NCBI GenBank assembly: GCA_019648995.1
Contig: BLXT01001679.1
Location: 296,196-337,132 of the forward strand
Reading direction: 5' to 3'
Origin: Plakobranchus ocellatus
Taxonomy: Eukaryota > Mollusca > Gastropoda > Plakobranchidae
DNA length: 40,937 nucleotides
Shown: positions 10,501-24,700 of the stretch, piece by piece
How positions within the stretch are numbered: position 1 is the first letter of the stretch
How the letters are laid out: every line of letters begins with the position of its first letter
The notes under the pieces: model-generated
Told to the model about the DNA's origin: nothing
The model's database searches: none
The model's input: only the letters and a program-made list of their open reading frames with translations
Made by a program: the position numbers and the translations under genes

Positions 10501-13500
10501 AGGCATATTTTCTCCAGTTGAATCCAATACCAAGTTCAATAATTTGTTTTTGAAGTGCCAGAACAAAATGAAGTAACATAAAAATTATTTGCCCCTCTCA
10601 GTCACCAAGTCGGAGTGAAACCCCTACCAGTCCACCAGGAAGTGCTAGAGGGAGCTTGAAACGAAAGCCAGTAAAACCGCCGTCCCCATCTACTATTCCA
10701 ACAAACTCATCGCCAGCGCCACTCTCTCAAACTCCAACTGAACCTAAACCATTGACTGCTCCAGGCAAAATGTCAGGTAAAAATATTTTGTGATGATTTT
10801 TAACATTATGATATGTTCTGGCATAAGTTGTCTGCAATGTTTTTTGTGCTTCCTTCCTTAGCAAAACTATTATTAAGTGTATAATGCTCCGAACATAGTG
10901 TGATATGAAATTTGGTCTTAAAAACACTTGTTTTATTCTTTGTCTCAGATTTAAGTTCAGCCAGTGAATCTCTCATCCCTGGACAGAAACCTACACAAAG
11001 GCCAGACACTGCTCCAAAAATAAAGAAAAAATATGATTTTGGGGGTTAGTGCTTTTCCAAAAAAATTTAAGTTGTCATTTTAAAATTTCTGAAGGAATCC
11101 TAAGATTAAGTTTTTTCAAGAGTCATCATTTCAAACTTTAGATACTATTTTACAAATTTAACACAGGTATATTTTTAGCACCACTCCTTTTTCAGACATT
11201 TTGGACAGAACTTTTTGAGCTATGGGTATGTGTGAAAATTCTTGTTATTTTTTCGCTAGGTTTTTCTCATTAATATTAAGGGCTGTTTTTGGTTAGCTTG
11301 TATAGCTAAAAGGATGCTGTTTTGGACACAGTTGAATTCATGTCCATATGACTGTTTGGCTCCATTTCATAATTTCAATACTGTATTTGAAAATATTTTC
11401 TTACTGTGAAAAAAAAAAATGTGAATATCTATTTTGAGAAAAAAAAAAACAACCTAAAATAGTTAAATAAATACATGCTCATATGATTATTAACAGAAAA
11501 AAAAAACTTATGAAGCCAGACAGATGTTTTTTTGTTCTTCATGTAGGGCTTGGAGGATAGGAGTTAATGGTGGTATTTGCAGATGATTTTCCCATATCTT
11601 TGTTCTTAATTTCAAATTCTGCCAATGGATTTTCTTTAAAAAAAAAAAACATGTAGTGTCTTTTTAGGCAATTGTATATTCTAACCATAAACATTACTGC
11701 CTTTATCAGACTTTGACCCAGATGATCCCTTGGCTGGAGTCTTATCAGATGAAGATGATGATTTGTCTGACAGTGATAGACCAAAATCTGCAACCAAGAA
11801 ACCTGCCAGTGCTTTTCCTGCTGCTACTGTGACTGCACAGAGTAAGAAGACAGAGGAAACTAAAGCAGGTGCTCTATATAACTGTGCCTTTTAAATAAAT
11901 TTATGTCATCTTTTTTTTTTTTTTTTGTTACTTTCATTTTATGAAAACATGTTTTTTTTTTTTCTAGGGATCGCTTGAATTGTTTGCGCATTTTTACTTG
12001 CCGTCTAATAGTTTTAACAACGGATAGGTTCTAGTTAGTTTCCTTCACAGGATTTTGTTTCTTGAGTTGCAAGTTATGTAAAATGTTATGTCTCATTTGA
12101 TTTTGATTATTTATCTGCATGGTAATTTCTATGCATCAGAGCTTCCAAATCTTGGCCAAAAGAAAGACAAAAATGATCAAATTAGGGTGTTCTTAAAATG
12201 ATGAATTCATAGCTATCATATGGCTAAAAATGTCTACCCTTACAAGTTCTGTTATATTTCATAATAATCTTATATAATTATTAGTCATATTTTTATTTAC
12301 ATTCCCTGCCATACACATATGCAATACAAATAATGCTTCAAATTACTGCCTGACCTATTGAAAAGGCCAAAGCTTGTTCTGCCAAAGGGGAAGGAGTTAA
12401 ATTTAAAGTATAGACAGAAGTTTAATGTTATCACAATAGTTTAGCATGTGCATTCGAGTTCATTTTTTGTCTGCTGTTTGTCCAAAATATTTAAAACTTC
12501 AGAATCATGTGATATAATAATGATGTGATATGAAGGAAGTAGGATGTGTGATTGCTGCACGCTGACTTCAAGATTATTTTGTTCCCATGAAACTGAAAAC
12601 AAAAGGGATTAAGTTTTGTTTATATCTGTTGTTGTAGTGGTAGAGCAACATTAGTAGAAGTAAAAGAAGCAGTGGGGCTTACACATGCGGAGAGAATAAA
12701 AAGTTTTACAAGCCAAAATTCATTGTCCCCTAAGTGCTTGGGGGGGGGGGCACATATGGAGGCAAAGTAGCATTGGCGAAGTACTTAAGGAAGGCAAGAG
12801 GCAGGAGGTTGGGGGCATAGCAACGTGATAGGAAAAAAAAAATTACAGATCTGTTAAATTAGTTTTATATGATCATGCAGATTCTCCCCGAAGGAGAAAC
12901 CTGATGGAACGTCCCCCAACAAGAAGTGGCAGCAATGATGGAGATAAAAAACCAGGTGTCTTGGCTGCCTCAGGTACAGCAAAATCTGGTGGGTGAAAAA
13001 TATTCATTTATCTATGTTGGGCTTTAAAGAAAAGTTTCTTATGATTTTGGCAAATTTTCATTTTGACGAAAGTGAGGATTTTTTTTTTAAATGAAAAGAA
13101 AAGAAATTAAAGACGAACAGCAAAAAAGGTCTCCTGGTTAATGAATGCATGCTTATTTCGGAAGAGGTCTTTTTTTTCTGGAAAGCTTTTATTTCTTCAG
13201 AGTTTTATAAACAGAATAAACGACCTTTTGATATATCTTAAAACGTGTTTTTGACATTTTTATCGTTCCTGAGTTGCTATGTTTAAACTTGAGAAGCATG
13301 TAGTTTTTCAGCATAAAATTAATGCTCTTTGGTTTATTTCATCATGTAGAAAAGCCGCCTCCTCAGCCATCTGGTCTTTTTAGTGACTCTGACGGGGACA
13401 TGCTTGATGGTCTCGGTTTGGATGCAGGGGCTCAGGCCAAGAAAGTAGAGGCTAAACCTAAACCAGGTAGTTTTGTTATATCTTTTTACCTTAAACTCAT

Positions 13501-16500
13501 TTCTTATACCAACAATAGCAATTCCCCACAAAAGTAGATTTTTCTCCAGTTAGAATATTAGATAAATGGGTTCAGTACAGTTTTTAAAATAAATCCAAAC
13601 TTCTTCATCCTACTTTTTAGGAATTTTAGTATGGTTGAAATGTCTGCTTAGATTCAACTGAAAAAAACAGTATTTTGAGAAAATATCAATGGTAAACCGA
13701 AATGTTCATATATTTTATGTAATCTGCACCTGGCCTTTTTCACAGTGCATTATGCTTTGTCAGTCAGACTCACACTGGCTTCCTTGAAACTGGACATATT
13801 TGTTACAAATACACTTCTAAATAAAGATTGGGGACAAAAGGCTATTTTCTAACCATATATAGAATTTGAAAAACTAATATTAAATTTTAACATATCCCTA
13901 TATTCTTCACAAAGTTCATCTCAGAGTATGTCAGTATAGCAGTTTATATTTTATCATGGTTACTCACTGAATGGATTACTATTCAGACAATATAAACCCA
14001 TAGCTACCACTGTGTCAAACTGTCAAAGATCTCATCTATTTAATTTGCAAATCTAGTGTGTAATGGAGTGTCCTGCTTGTAAGGAAAAAAAATACTGAGT
14101 ATTTGTTCATCTATTCTAATTTCCAAGTTACACAGTGATTACATAACGTTTTTCCCACGTACGGATTAAACTTCCAAAATTAAACCAAAAAAATATTTAT
14201 AGTTTACCTATACGGCTGTAGCTAAATGAAAAGCAGTACCATCCATATACTTATCGCTAACAATACTATTCTTCATTTGGCTACCGCAGTATACATCTCA
14301 GCTGTTTGCTAAGCAGTTGCACAATCATGTTGAGCTGCAGATCTAAAGTGAATTCAAAATAAAATTTTAAATTAAAATAATTAAAAGAAGTAAAATTAGC
14401 CATTATTTTATCCATGTGCAGAGATAAAATTATTGGAAATGATACTAAGAAAGTAAGATTAATTTATTCCTTTAGAAACTGTTACCCTCTTTAATTTATA
14501 TTATTGATGCATTGCTTATCAAAGGCTCTGTAGAATCTACTTGAAGTTGCAAATGGACACGCGCGCACGCGAGAAAATGCAAGAGAGGAACAAAGAAAGT
14601 GAAATTTAGAAAGAGGCTAAATAAAAAAATGAACGAACTAACACTTTGCAAACTTTTCATGGCTATTGCTTGCAAGAAACTAAAAGAGGTTTCAAGAATA
14701 AAGACTGTGTTAGCTGACTGTGTTGATATCAGAATTTGTGAGGGTCATTCACATTGGCACCATTTGATCAGATATAAACTTACCAGCAGAACAGCTATAT
14801 AGCTCTTACTTTTACCTGACTTATTGACAAATAAATACACTGCATTTCTAGAAAACAATGCCTTAAAAAATAGGGATAGTTATTTTTTAATTTGTCTCAA
14901 TTCAGAAAGATCATTGTGGACATTTTTAGTTTATTGTAGTTTTTGTGTACCGATTTAGAATCAATAGCCTAATAAAATATTTCAATTTTAAAATAGTCTT
15001 TGACTTGGACTATAAACTTATAAAGCTTAAAGAATGTTACGTTTTCTCATTATATGTATATATCCTGTCTTCAAGACTGGTTCCAGTAAAAACTGCGCAT
15101 GATTTAGTCAAAATGACAGACTAATTTACTGTTTTGTTATTGCAATGGCTGTAATGCTTCGCCAAGCCTAGTATTGCCTTGTTGCATGAGATTACTTTTA
15201 GTTTTTTTCTTAACTTGAATAGTAGCACTAGCAACTTCGAACTGTTGCCAGATCAAGGATAGAAATCTAACTATCTTGACTAGATAGAAAACTTACAGCG
15301 ATACAATTTTAGATTTTGTAATCACACTGATTGATTTGTTAATGTTGATTGCTTTTTCGTTCTAAAATTTTCTCATGTTGTATTATCAGAGTTGTAAGTT
15401 TTTAGGTTAGATCTACAGTTGCTTGTTAGGCCGATTAGTTCCATTTTCGATAACACTGTTGCAATGCATTTAAATTAAACAATAAAAAATAGACTCGCTC
15501 TCTAAAGCATGTTTCTAAATCTAGCACAGTATATCTTAGAGCGAATTACAATATGCAACGATTTTTTTTATGAAGCTCTTTTCAAAAAGATGAACTAAAT
15601 CACTGACAGACTAAGTGAGTGCTCAGGCAGAAAATTGTAGTAATGACTTCCTTGCTCAGAGCCAGGAAACCAGGTGATGGCCGGTAGTGACGTTGGACGG
15701 CAACAAGGCAATTCAGCTGGGCAGAGTACAGGATCCTGGATCACAGCAATTGGATCAGCTTGCAACCAGATGATTGGCAGCAGACTTCCATGAGCCATTG
15801 TAGCATGTGTATCATTTTCCTACTACCACAATAGATGCTAATGCAACAAAGAGACTTTTACCTCAAACTTGTTTTGTTCCTATTTATCTTTATCAGATGC
15901 AGAAGCTTTAACACCAGCACGCTCAGTGTTTGATAGCCTTCTGGGTAAAAGTTCTAGCACAGCAGCTCAGTTGTTGGAGCCTAAGGGAAAAAAACAATTT
16001 GTATTGGACAGCAAATACAGTAGTTCTGTGGCAGGTAATTTTTTGCATCTAACATTAAAAACAATGTTTGTAAAGAAAGCATTTAACTCTAATTGTATAT
16101 GTATTTGTTGACCTTCTGAACACTTTAAATTACACTAGGAAGATCAGTTATCTTAATATAGAAAAATTAATTGTCACTGAGAAGATATATGTACATTTGA
16201 TCATTAACCAAAGCACATTTCCTGCCTGTAAAATCTTATCTCATAAGCATAAGAAACAAGATTAATTTAGTGAATCTGAAGTTAAATTTGTCATGTGCAT
16301 GAATATGAGAATCATCTTTAATGATAAAGTTTGCTGTGATTATGCATTTTACTCCTCAAATTCATAGACTCAATGTAGATCATTATCAAATAAACTTCAA
16401 TCCTAAAGACAAAAATAGGAAAATGAATATGTGGAGAAGACAAGGCTTGTTAGTGAATGTAACTGTTTAAAATGCAAAGTTAAAAGCAAACATTGGTCTG

Positions 16501-19500
16501 ATAAAAGTTAGTTTGGCACTAAGTCTGTGACTTTTGTTGAAAAACTCATTTTTTGATTCCAACTTTTTGATTTAATCTTTTTGAAAAATTTTGTTGAATC
16601 AAACAAAAAGGCAGTGGAGAAGCAAAAGAGGAAGAAGATGACTTCAACTTTGGTAGTTACCAACCGTCTGCTGCCTCAGGCTCGAGACCTAATTCCAGGA
16701 GATCTGTCAGGTGGCCAGTTGTTTTATTTAAATTCTTGCTGCTATTTTGCAGTTGCACTGTACGAGATAAAGGCCTCAATGAAATTAAAAGAATTTAACA
16801 TAAAAGCCATATTTGATCAATGCTCCTTATGCCGATTTTTATGATTTGAGATATAATCATACCAGCATATAAGATGTGTTTGATAGGCTTGAAATATTTG
16901 TCTGTTTTTGGGTTTAGCAAAAGTCATAACAGAATATTCTTTAAACCCATTTTAAAAAATGATATATAAACATAACTCATAAAACTTAAATTAAATTGCT
17001 TTTCAAATTCTCAGGTTCCAAGATGATGATGACATCTTTGGCCTGGACACTCAACCATCTCCACGAACTAAGTCTCCCGGAGGGGCTGTAAGCACAATTG
17101 GTCCCACTCCTCAGGGAATGGAATGGCTGGAATCCGCAACAGTAGAGAGTGTGAAAACACCATCTTCTGCAAACTCTGTGGCACCTGCCTCTCCAGCCAT
17201 CACATCAACACCAAAAGAATCAGCCCCTAAACATACTTCATCTACGGCAGGCACAGTACCAGCCAAACCTCCAACCCCACAAAAAAAGGCAGGGGGTGAC
17301 TCAGGTACTGTAGTAAGCACACCTCAGCGTCAAACAGTGACAAACACAGCGCCAAGCCCAAGAGCTTGGCTAGGACTTGGCTCTGACTCAGATGATGATG
17401 ATCTCTTCAAGCCCAAAAAATCATCAGCAAGGAGTGCAGCTCTTCCTCAGAGCCCTGCTACTTCTGCCTCACCCAGAGTTGTCCACAAGAAGCAGTCCAA
17501 GAAAGATGCCAGCTCCCCTAAACCTTCTCCAGCTGCAGCAACAAAAGAGGACAGTGATGATGATGCTGAGGAAGACGATTGGTTAGCTAGGGCCAGGAGT
17601 AGAAGACAACAGATGTTAGCTAAGGATTCTGCCAGATCAGCAGGCAGCATGGACGGTCCCACACCTACTGCCTCTGCCCGAAGCGCAGCGCCTGATACTA
17701 ATGTGGGAGTGGATACACATGATGATGGGCAGAGTATCAAAGTCGATTTGAGCTCTTTGATGTAAGTACACATTTAGGTGAGAAGTTTAGAAGAATACTG
17801 ATTAATGGATAGCTTTTTATTTTGCCCCTTTTTGGACCAGTAAAAAGCAAAAAAAATAAAGCCAAAATTTTTATTACTTGACCTTATACTTCATCTTAAC
17901 ATGTTTGGTTTGTGATCTCTGTGCTTTCAGTACATAGATTTCTCTGGAACACATCAGGTTTAATTGTTACTTATATCTGAAGCTGCCCTTACAAAGTCTT
18001 TACTTATGAAGCATTAAATTGTTACATTTTAATGTTTAAGAATGGACTCGCCCAAGTTTGGAGGATCTGCCAGGAACGAGATGTCCAATGATATCTTCTC
18101 CAGACCTCAGAGTCAGCGCCAAGGGCAAGGGTAACAAATAAATTTTTTTTTTGTTTTTTCGTTTTTTGGTGGGGTTTTTTTTTGTATTGTTGTGAAACTA
18201 TTTACAATTTATAAACCTGATTTCATTCGTAGCAGAAAAATCAGGTTAGTATTATACTATTATATTTGCCAACAAGCAGCAGGAGATCCTTGTGGATACA
18301 ATCTTAGCCATACCTTTGGAGAAATAAAAGTTGCTCCCAGTGTGCTGATTTATTTCACTTAGCTCTGTATTTTTAAATTAAAATAGTCTCATATAAAGAC
18401 AATTGCTATTCTGGTATAATTTTCATAGATGTTTGCTGTTTATCATTACATTGTATAAGATGGATAGATAGCTAGTTACTCATGGTGTCCAATATCTTAT
18501 TCCAGTATCCCAAACTGGGAATCTCCAAGAACAGCACTCAGTAGGACTATTAACGAGAGCCTGGCAAGTAGTAAGTCTGATAGAAAAAGATATGTATTTG
18601 AAATCACTTTGTTCTCATTCAATGCTTACAACTGCAGATTGATTCCAGTGTAGATTTTTTAATAACTCTTGATGTCAAATGTTCCTAGCATTTTTAAGTA
18701 TGACTTTATCTGTCAAAGGCCTGAGAATAATCATTTAAGGTCTTTTTGCATTTGTAGTTTGATTTTGTGTAAGTATCAACTAGTAAAACTTTTTCAAGTT
18801 TATTAGGAGTTTTTCTTTCAAGATTTCCCTACACACCCTAAAAGGATAAGCTTTATACTTTGAATGAAAATTTTTGTTGCCTATAAAGATATTTCTGTTA
18901 AAACTAATAATGATGCACAGCTATAGATTTTGTAAATCATGGTTGTGGACAAAATATAGCAGTCACCTAAAGAAACACTTGCCTTTGGTGATGAAGATTA
19001 GTCGGTGCATTGTTCAGTAAGCAATGTGAAATTGGCATGAGTGAGTGAAATTTAGACATGTTGCTCTTGGTGTAACAAATAAATAAGTTTCACAACAAAA
19101 AAAATTTGTTTCACTTTTTATTTAGAGGTCTGCAAATGCTTCATGAAAATATTAACATCTAACATTCACACGTTTTGTTTGGATTGGATTCTTGGTTTTG
19201 GTATTGTCATTATCAATTTTAATCTGCTCACTGTATCTTTCCACTTTGCTTTTGTAAGTTTCAGTTTGAAATAAGCATGGGAAGCTCTGCACGCATGCAA
19301 ACTAGTTTCAAACATAGGCACTTGTTCTAATAGTTATTTGCTTTTTCCAGATCAAACACCAGGAACACCTACCACACAGCCCAATTCAGCTCAGTCACAT
19401 GATGCTAGGTTGAAATTTGCTGCATCAGCTTTTGGCCAAGAGCAGGTAAAAGAAGATTTATATATTTTCCATTCCTTTTTTCAGTCAAAGGATACAGGGA

Positions 19501-21634
19501 TTTTTATTTTGTTAAAATCTCTCTTTATTTTTGTCAAAAATTACCAATCATGTTCCTTGCCTATAGCTTTCGGCATTATTTTCTTCCAAAAATATCGCTG
19601 AGATTTGTATCCATTATTTTTCTGCCATTGTCCATGAGTGGATCTTTTCCATTCTGGCCTCTCTTGCCTTCTATTTTTACAGTTGTAATAAGATGCTCCA
19701 AGCCCTTTCTCCTGGCAATGTAGCCCAAGAACTTTGTCAGCTACATATTTTTTTTTCTTTTTCTTTCTTCTCTTTTTCTTTATGGTAAAGCTAAAGGATT
19801 TATAAAAATGAGAATACTCAGCAAAGAGCAGAAAAATATTGGCCTGAAGGATGTATTTGTTGGTCTTCCGGAAAATAGGCTGTAGCCGAAACCTTTTCCT
19901 CCAATTTAGAGCCGTCACTATTGCCCTAGGGCCTTTCAGAATGTTGCCTATTAAAAGCTTGTATGCCAAGGCTGGGGGGCCCTCAGTGTACTAAGCTTTC
20001 ATTATCTTTTGACTTTTTATTAAAATTAAAATCTTTACCAAATAATACGTGCCACGACACTATATTTAATGCTCCATTACCTAACTTTTTTGCTTATTCT
20101 AAGTCAGAACCAAATCTTATTTCCAATACTTTAAAACATATTAAGAATGCTAAAATCAATCTAAATACTATCAATAACCAATATGTCCAGTACCCTCCAC
20201 CTTGAGAGGAGCACCAGGTTAACTTTGACATTTCACTAACTAAATAAAAGAAGGAAAATATTAGTGAGGTAGCCTACCAAAATGAATTTTTTAGAATAAA
20301 AGAAAAATTTTCCAATCATAATGCCCTTTATACTGGATTTATTGTAAGAAAAGCATTTGATAACTTGTTACATTCAATCTAGATATAAGTTACTTGACGT
20401 TTGTGTAATAGTGTAGATATCCTAATTCATATTTCACTAACTAGATGTAGTTTTGAGCCTTTCATAAACTGTAGATGTAGATGAAATTAATTTCTTTTAT
20501 AGATTTGATCGATTAACTTCTTTTATAGATGTGATCGAACTTAGATACATTAGACTAAAGCTAGAGATTACTGTAGATTACAGATGTAGTTTGGATCGTA
20601 TTAAAAATGTGTGTTTCTTATCCTAGCAGTAGGCCCTTTTGCAAGTTAATACAAAATTTTGATCACTTGTCGCTGGCCAATTTGATCTTGCTTGCTTGCT
20701 TGCATCTATGTAGTTGTGATCCAGATTGACCTAAGTCTATGCAAAATTTCAAATTGTAGAGGTTAATATCTGATTCCGCTCTGTTTGAAAGTTTCTACAA
20801 GCTATAAGCTACCTATCACAATGATATGGTCAATTTTACCCTTAGAAATAAGTCGTCAAGTTTGCTTGACTCAATTTACAACATATCTGTCATCATTTTG
20901 TGAGACTGCCTCATTTGTTATGCTCATCATTTTATGTAGACTTTAAGGGTAAAAATTTGAAATTTTAGTTTTCAATATTTTTAAATTTATTATTAACTAT
21001 TTTCTCTCTTGATTTTTAGCCTCCAACACCTCAAAGCCAACAGTTAAGGCAGCAGCAACAGCAGCAGCAGCAACAGCAACAGTACCCTCCAAGATTTGAG
21101 GCTCAACAAGAAGGGCAAACAAAGCTGAAACTTGAAGAACAAGCACAACAATTGCAGCAAATGCTACATACTGTCCAGGCTCAGCAGAGAGCTGCCGCTG
21201 TTTCAAGTATAGTAAGTTTTAGGTAACATTTTAGGTTATTGTATTTTTTCATTAGCTCATAAATTACAGCTTATGGCAACATTATATTGGTCATTCGCAC
21301 TCAATCCCCACCCCCTCTTTTGCCTGAAGTAAATGAAATTTAATAAAAGTTCTTTCATTTTGCGTCTTTCAAAGCTATACGCTTCAAGGGTGATCTCATA
21401 AACTATGTTATGATATACTTATAAACTATCTATTGGGGGAAAAAAGATAATTTTAAAATATCATTTGATTGAGAGAAAAAAAGATGATTTTTAAATATCA
21501 TTTTGAATTCTGACTTTTGTGTATTTCCAGCCATCTTCTTCAATTGTAGTGCCACCGTCATACATGCAGATGTCTCCACTCATTGAATTGCCAGATTCTT
21601 TAGCAGAGGCCCATGCTAAAGTAAAGGGTTGTTT

Positions 21635-21717
<83 letters not shown>

Positions 21718-24700
21718 TTTAAAAAAACTTTTTAATAATTCCTAAGTTAGCAACTGGTCACTGCATCACAATCTGCATTAACGGTCAGAGGTACAGTCTG
21801 ACGAATTAAAGGTCAGAGGTCAGATGTACAGTCTGAAGAACTAAGGACAACCTGCAGTTTTAATGAGTATAACAACCCAGTAATTTCCTTAGATGTCATG
21901 TACCCATCTGCGTTATGAATGCAATAGTGTTACATGTAAAAGATAAAAATACACGGACTTGTCAAAAGAGCTGGAAAAAATCTGCCTATAGAGATTAGCA
22001 TTAAAGGGTTTTTTAGAACATCAGCTGACATCTTCAGAGTAGACTTTTCACTAATACCCAGAGATAAACTACAGCTCTTAAAGCACTAGTTGAGACTGCC
22101 AAAAATAGCTCCAGATCAATTTGTGCGAAGAATGAGCAGGTCTCCCATAAATAATTAATTTCATCCAGCAATCAGCACTCTCTTAGAACAATGGATGAGA
22201 ATGCTGTGAAAAAAGTTGCTACAATGTGGATTCTGATGAATTGATGTAATTGAGGTGATACAGCAGTAGTCATATCAGTTGTTGGCTCTTAGCCAGTCCT
22301 GAAAATGGACAAAATTGGGTGTTGTGTATAGAAAATGTATCTTGAAAACTTAATTTTTTAAAACAAATGAAATTTTTTGACTTTTGAAACGATAGGAGCA
22401 ATAGGAAAACTTACTGTAGAAGGAAGATGTAGCTGGGGAGGACATTACAGACAATGAGAAATGGACATTTAAGATACAATGAGGTCATCAGTTTTGACAT
22501 GAGCAAGCTGGCAGACACAGATTTACCCAGACAGGCAAAGATGATTCATCCTATGCTAGTTAAGCAGTCACAATGATAATCCTTTACTTCATATGATTTT
22601 AAGTTTGAAGTCAGAATTTTTTAACATTTTCCATTCTTCAAGGCTGTGGTCATTTTTGTAAACATCTATCTCTTTTTGTAATTCCTAAGATACATGAATT
22701 TTAAGTTTGCACCATCTAACTAAATTCATTTTCAAATCATTGGCAATTAATGTACAGTTAAATCTGTTTACTTTCTAGTCACAAGATAGAAATTATTTAG
22801 AATATTAAGACTTTATTTTCCCAGATACGTAAATTAGAGTTAGAGAAAGGCTACACAGAGTCCCTTCTTGAGAGTGTAAGAAGACGATACGAGGAAGAAA
22901 TGATAGCTGTGGAAAATTCCTACAAGTAAGTTTCCAGGTTAAAAAAATTTCTTTAATTTGTCTTTCCTTTAAAGGGTATTCCAAAAGAATACAGAAAAAT
23001 AAAAAGTTTAAGAGGAAAATATACAAATGTTTGACTATTTTATCATTATTGAGAAGGAAGTATTCTATAAGTTGATAAGTTCATCAAAGAGTTTAGAATA
23101 TAGATACATGTATTTTTGTTGGGATGTTTCACAGTATATGGAGTAAATATCCTTTTTAGTAGTACATCTTTTAAAAATAATGTGTCTTTTGTCTTCCAGA
23201 AACAGACTTTTGGTAGTTGAGGATTCAAATAGGAAAAAAGAAGCCAGGTAAAGATGGGTTTGCATATGAAAAACAATGTCTCAATTGAAGTGGGCAATAT
23301 TGTATAATTTTAAACAGAAATTCAACATTTGAGTTTAATGGTTAAAAGCAAAATCAGGTTATAGTTATGGGCATAAAAGTGTTTTTAAAAGTCTCTGTCA
23401 GAGGAAATGTCTATCTCAATTTGTCTTTTATAATTTAGTGTAACTTAAAAACAATGCTATGAAATAATTGCTTTAATGTGTGCGAGTTATTTTTGAACCT
23501 CAAAATGTTTAGGGAACCTCTTAATATTGCTGATAATCCATTCAAGTAATTGTCAAAACTGTAAGACCTATTTATAAAATGTTCACATCATTTTACAAAG
23601 AACATATATACCATGTAATTGGTAATTTTGTCTGTGGGATTCATATTCATTAAAAAAAAAAAGCAAAAACAAACAAACAAAAAACATAAAGGCAGTCTTG
23701 AATATGTTGTGTCATTCATAATCCAAAATGGCATTTTTAATACCTAATTACTCTGTCAAAGTAATCCTTTTTACTATTAGAAAAAATAAAATAATTTCAT
23801 TGTTTTTGATCCATATAATAATGCATTGTTCGGGATTTAATTGTAATTGCTCTCAGTTTTGATGTTCTTTTAAATAGCCACATTTTTCAAAATTAATTTA
23901 TTTTGAGAAGGCTTTTGGAGGAGAATGAGCATCTGATGCAGCAGCATCTAGGCAGACTGAGGCAATTAGAGCAAGAGAAGAGTAGTTTAAGCTCCTCTCT
24001 CTACAGCAAACTGGAAGACTTTGAGATGGAAAAGGCGAAGGACATTGAAAAGGTCAAGGACCAACATAGGTGAGTAAGAATTTTTTGTACCAATTTCTCC
24101 ATATGTTAAAATCACAATTTTTATAATTGATTAGAAAAAGTAAGTGATATGTAACCAAACAGAAAAAATTTCACTCATTTGATTAAATTAACTAACAAAG
24201 ACTATTTTTCTCCTCTGATGCCCAAGACTTAAAATCCTTCCTCAAAAACAGACATAAAGGAGACATCAAGCAAACATCACTGGTTTTCTTTATACACAGG
24301 GCAATTTTACGACATTTAACACTGTTATAGCAGTCACTAGTTTTTAGGAAATTTATTTGAAAAGCTTTGAAAAGCTTTTCAAAAGGCACAATATTGGGCT
24401 CAGTTGAGCAAAGATCCAGACCTCGGATTGTGGGTCCTCAAAGGCAGCATTTCAAACACTCAACCAAATGGTTCTGTGAAACTTTATGCTAAAAGGATAA
24501 TGTTGAGGGAAAATTTTTAATACATCCAGAAATTTAGCCTTTCTCATAAGAGCATTTGACATGGGATTGCACATCTTTCGAACCAAAGTTCATAATTTTT
24601 TTTGTGCACCATAAAGCAAACTTATTGCATGCTTGCGTTTACAAAATCCTAATCCCTAAGTCACATAATGTTTGAAGAAGGCTAATTCAGTTCAGGCCCC

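Noticed and set aside
15595..15798. GC-richer open frame in FBF1 intron 12
   Set aside because: No reading on either strand matches a protein I know, and possible splice sites give stops or wrong phase. It is noted only as a possible old repeat.
19541..19969. 142-residue minus-strand open frame as a gene
   Set aside because: Its Lys-rich middle comes from a pyrimidine run, and the LINE signature is in a different frame across the same bases.
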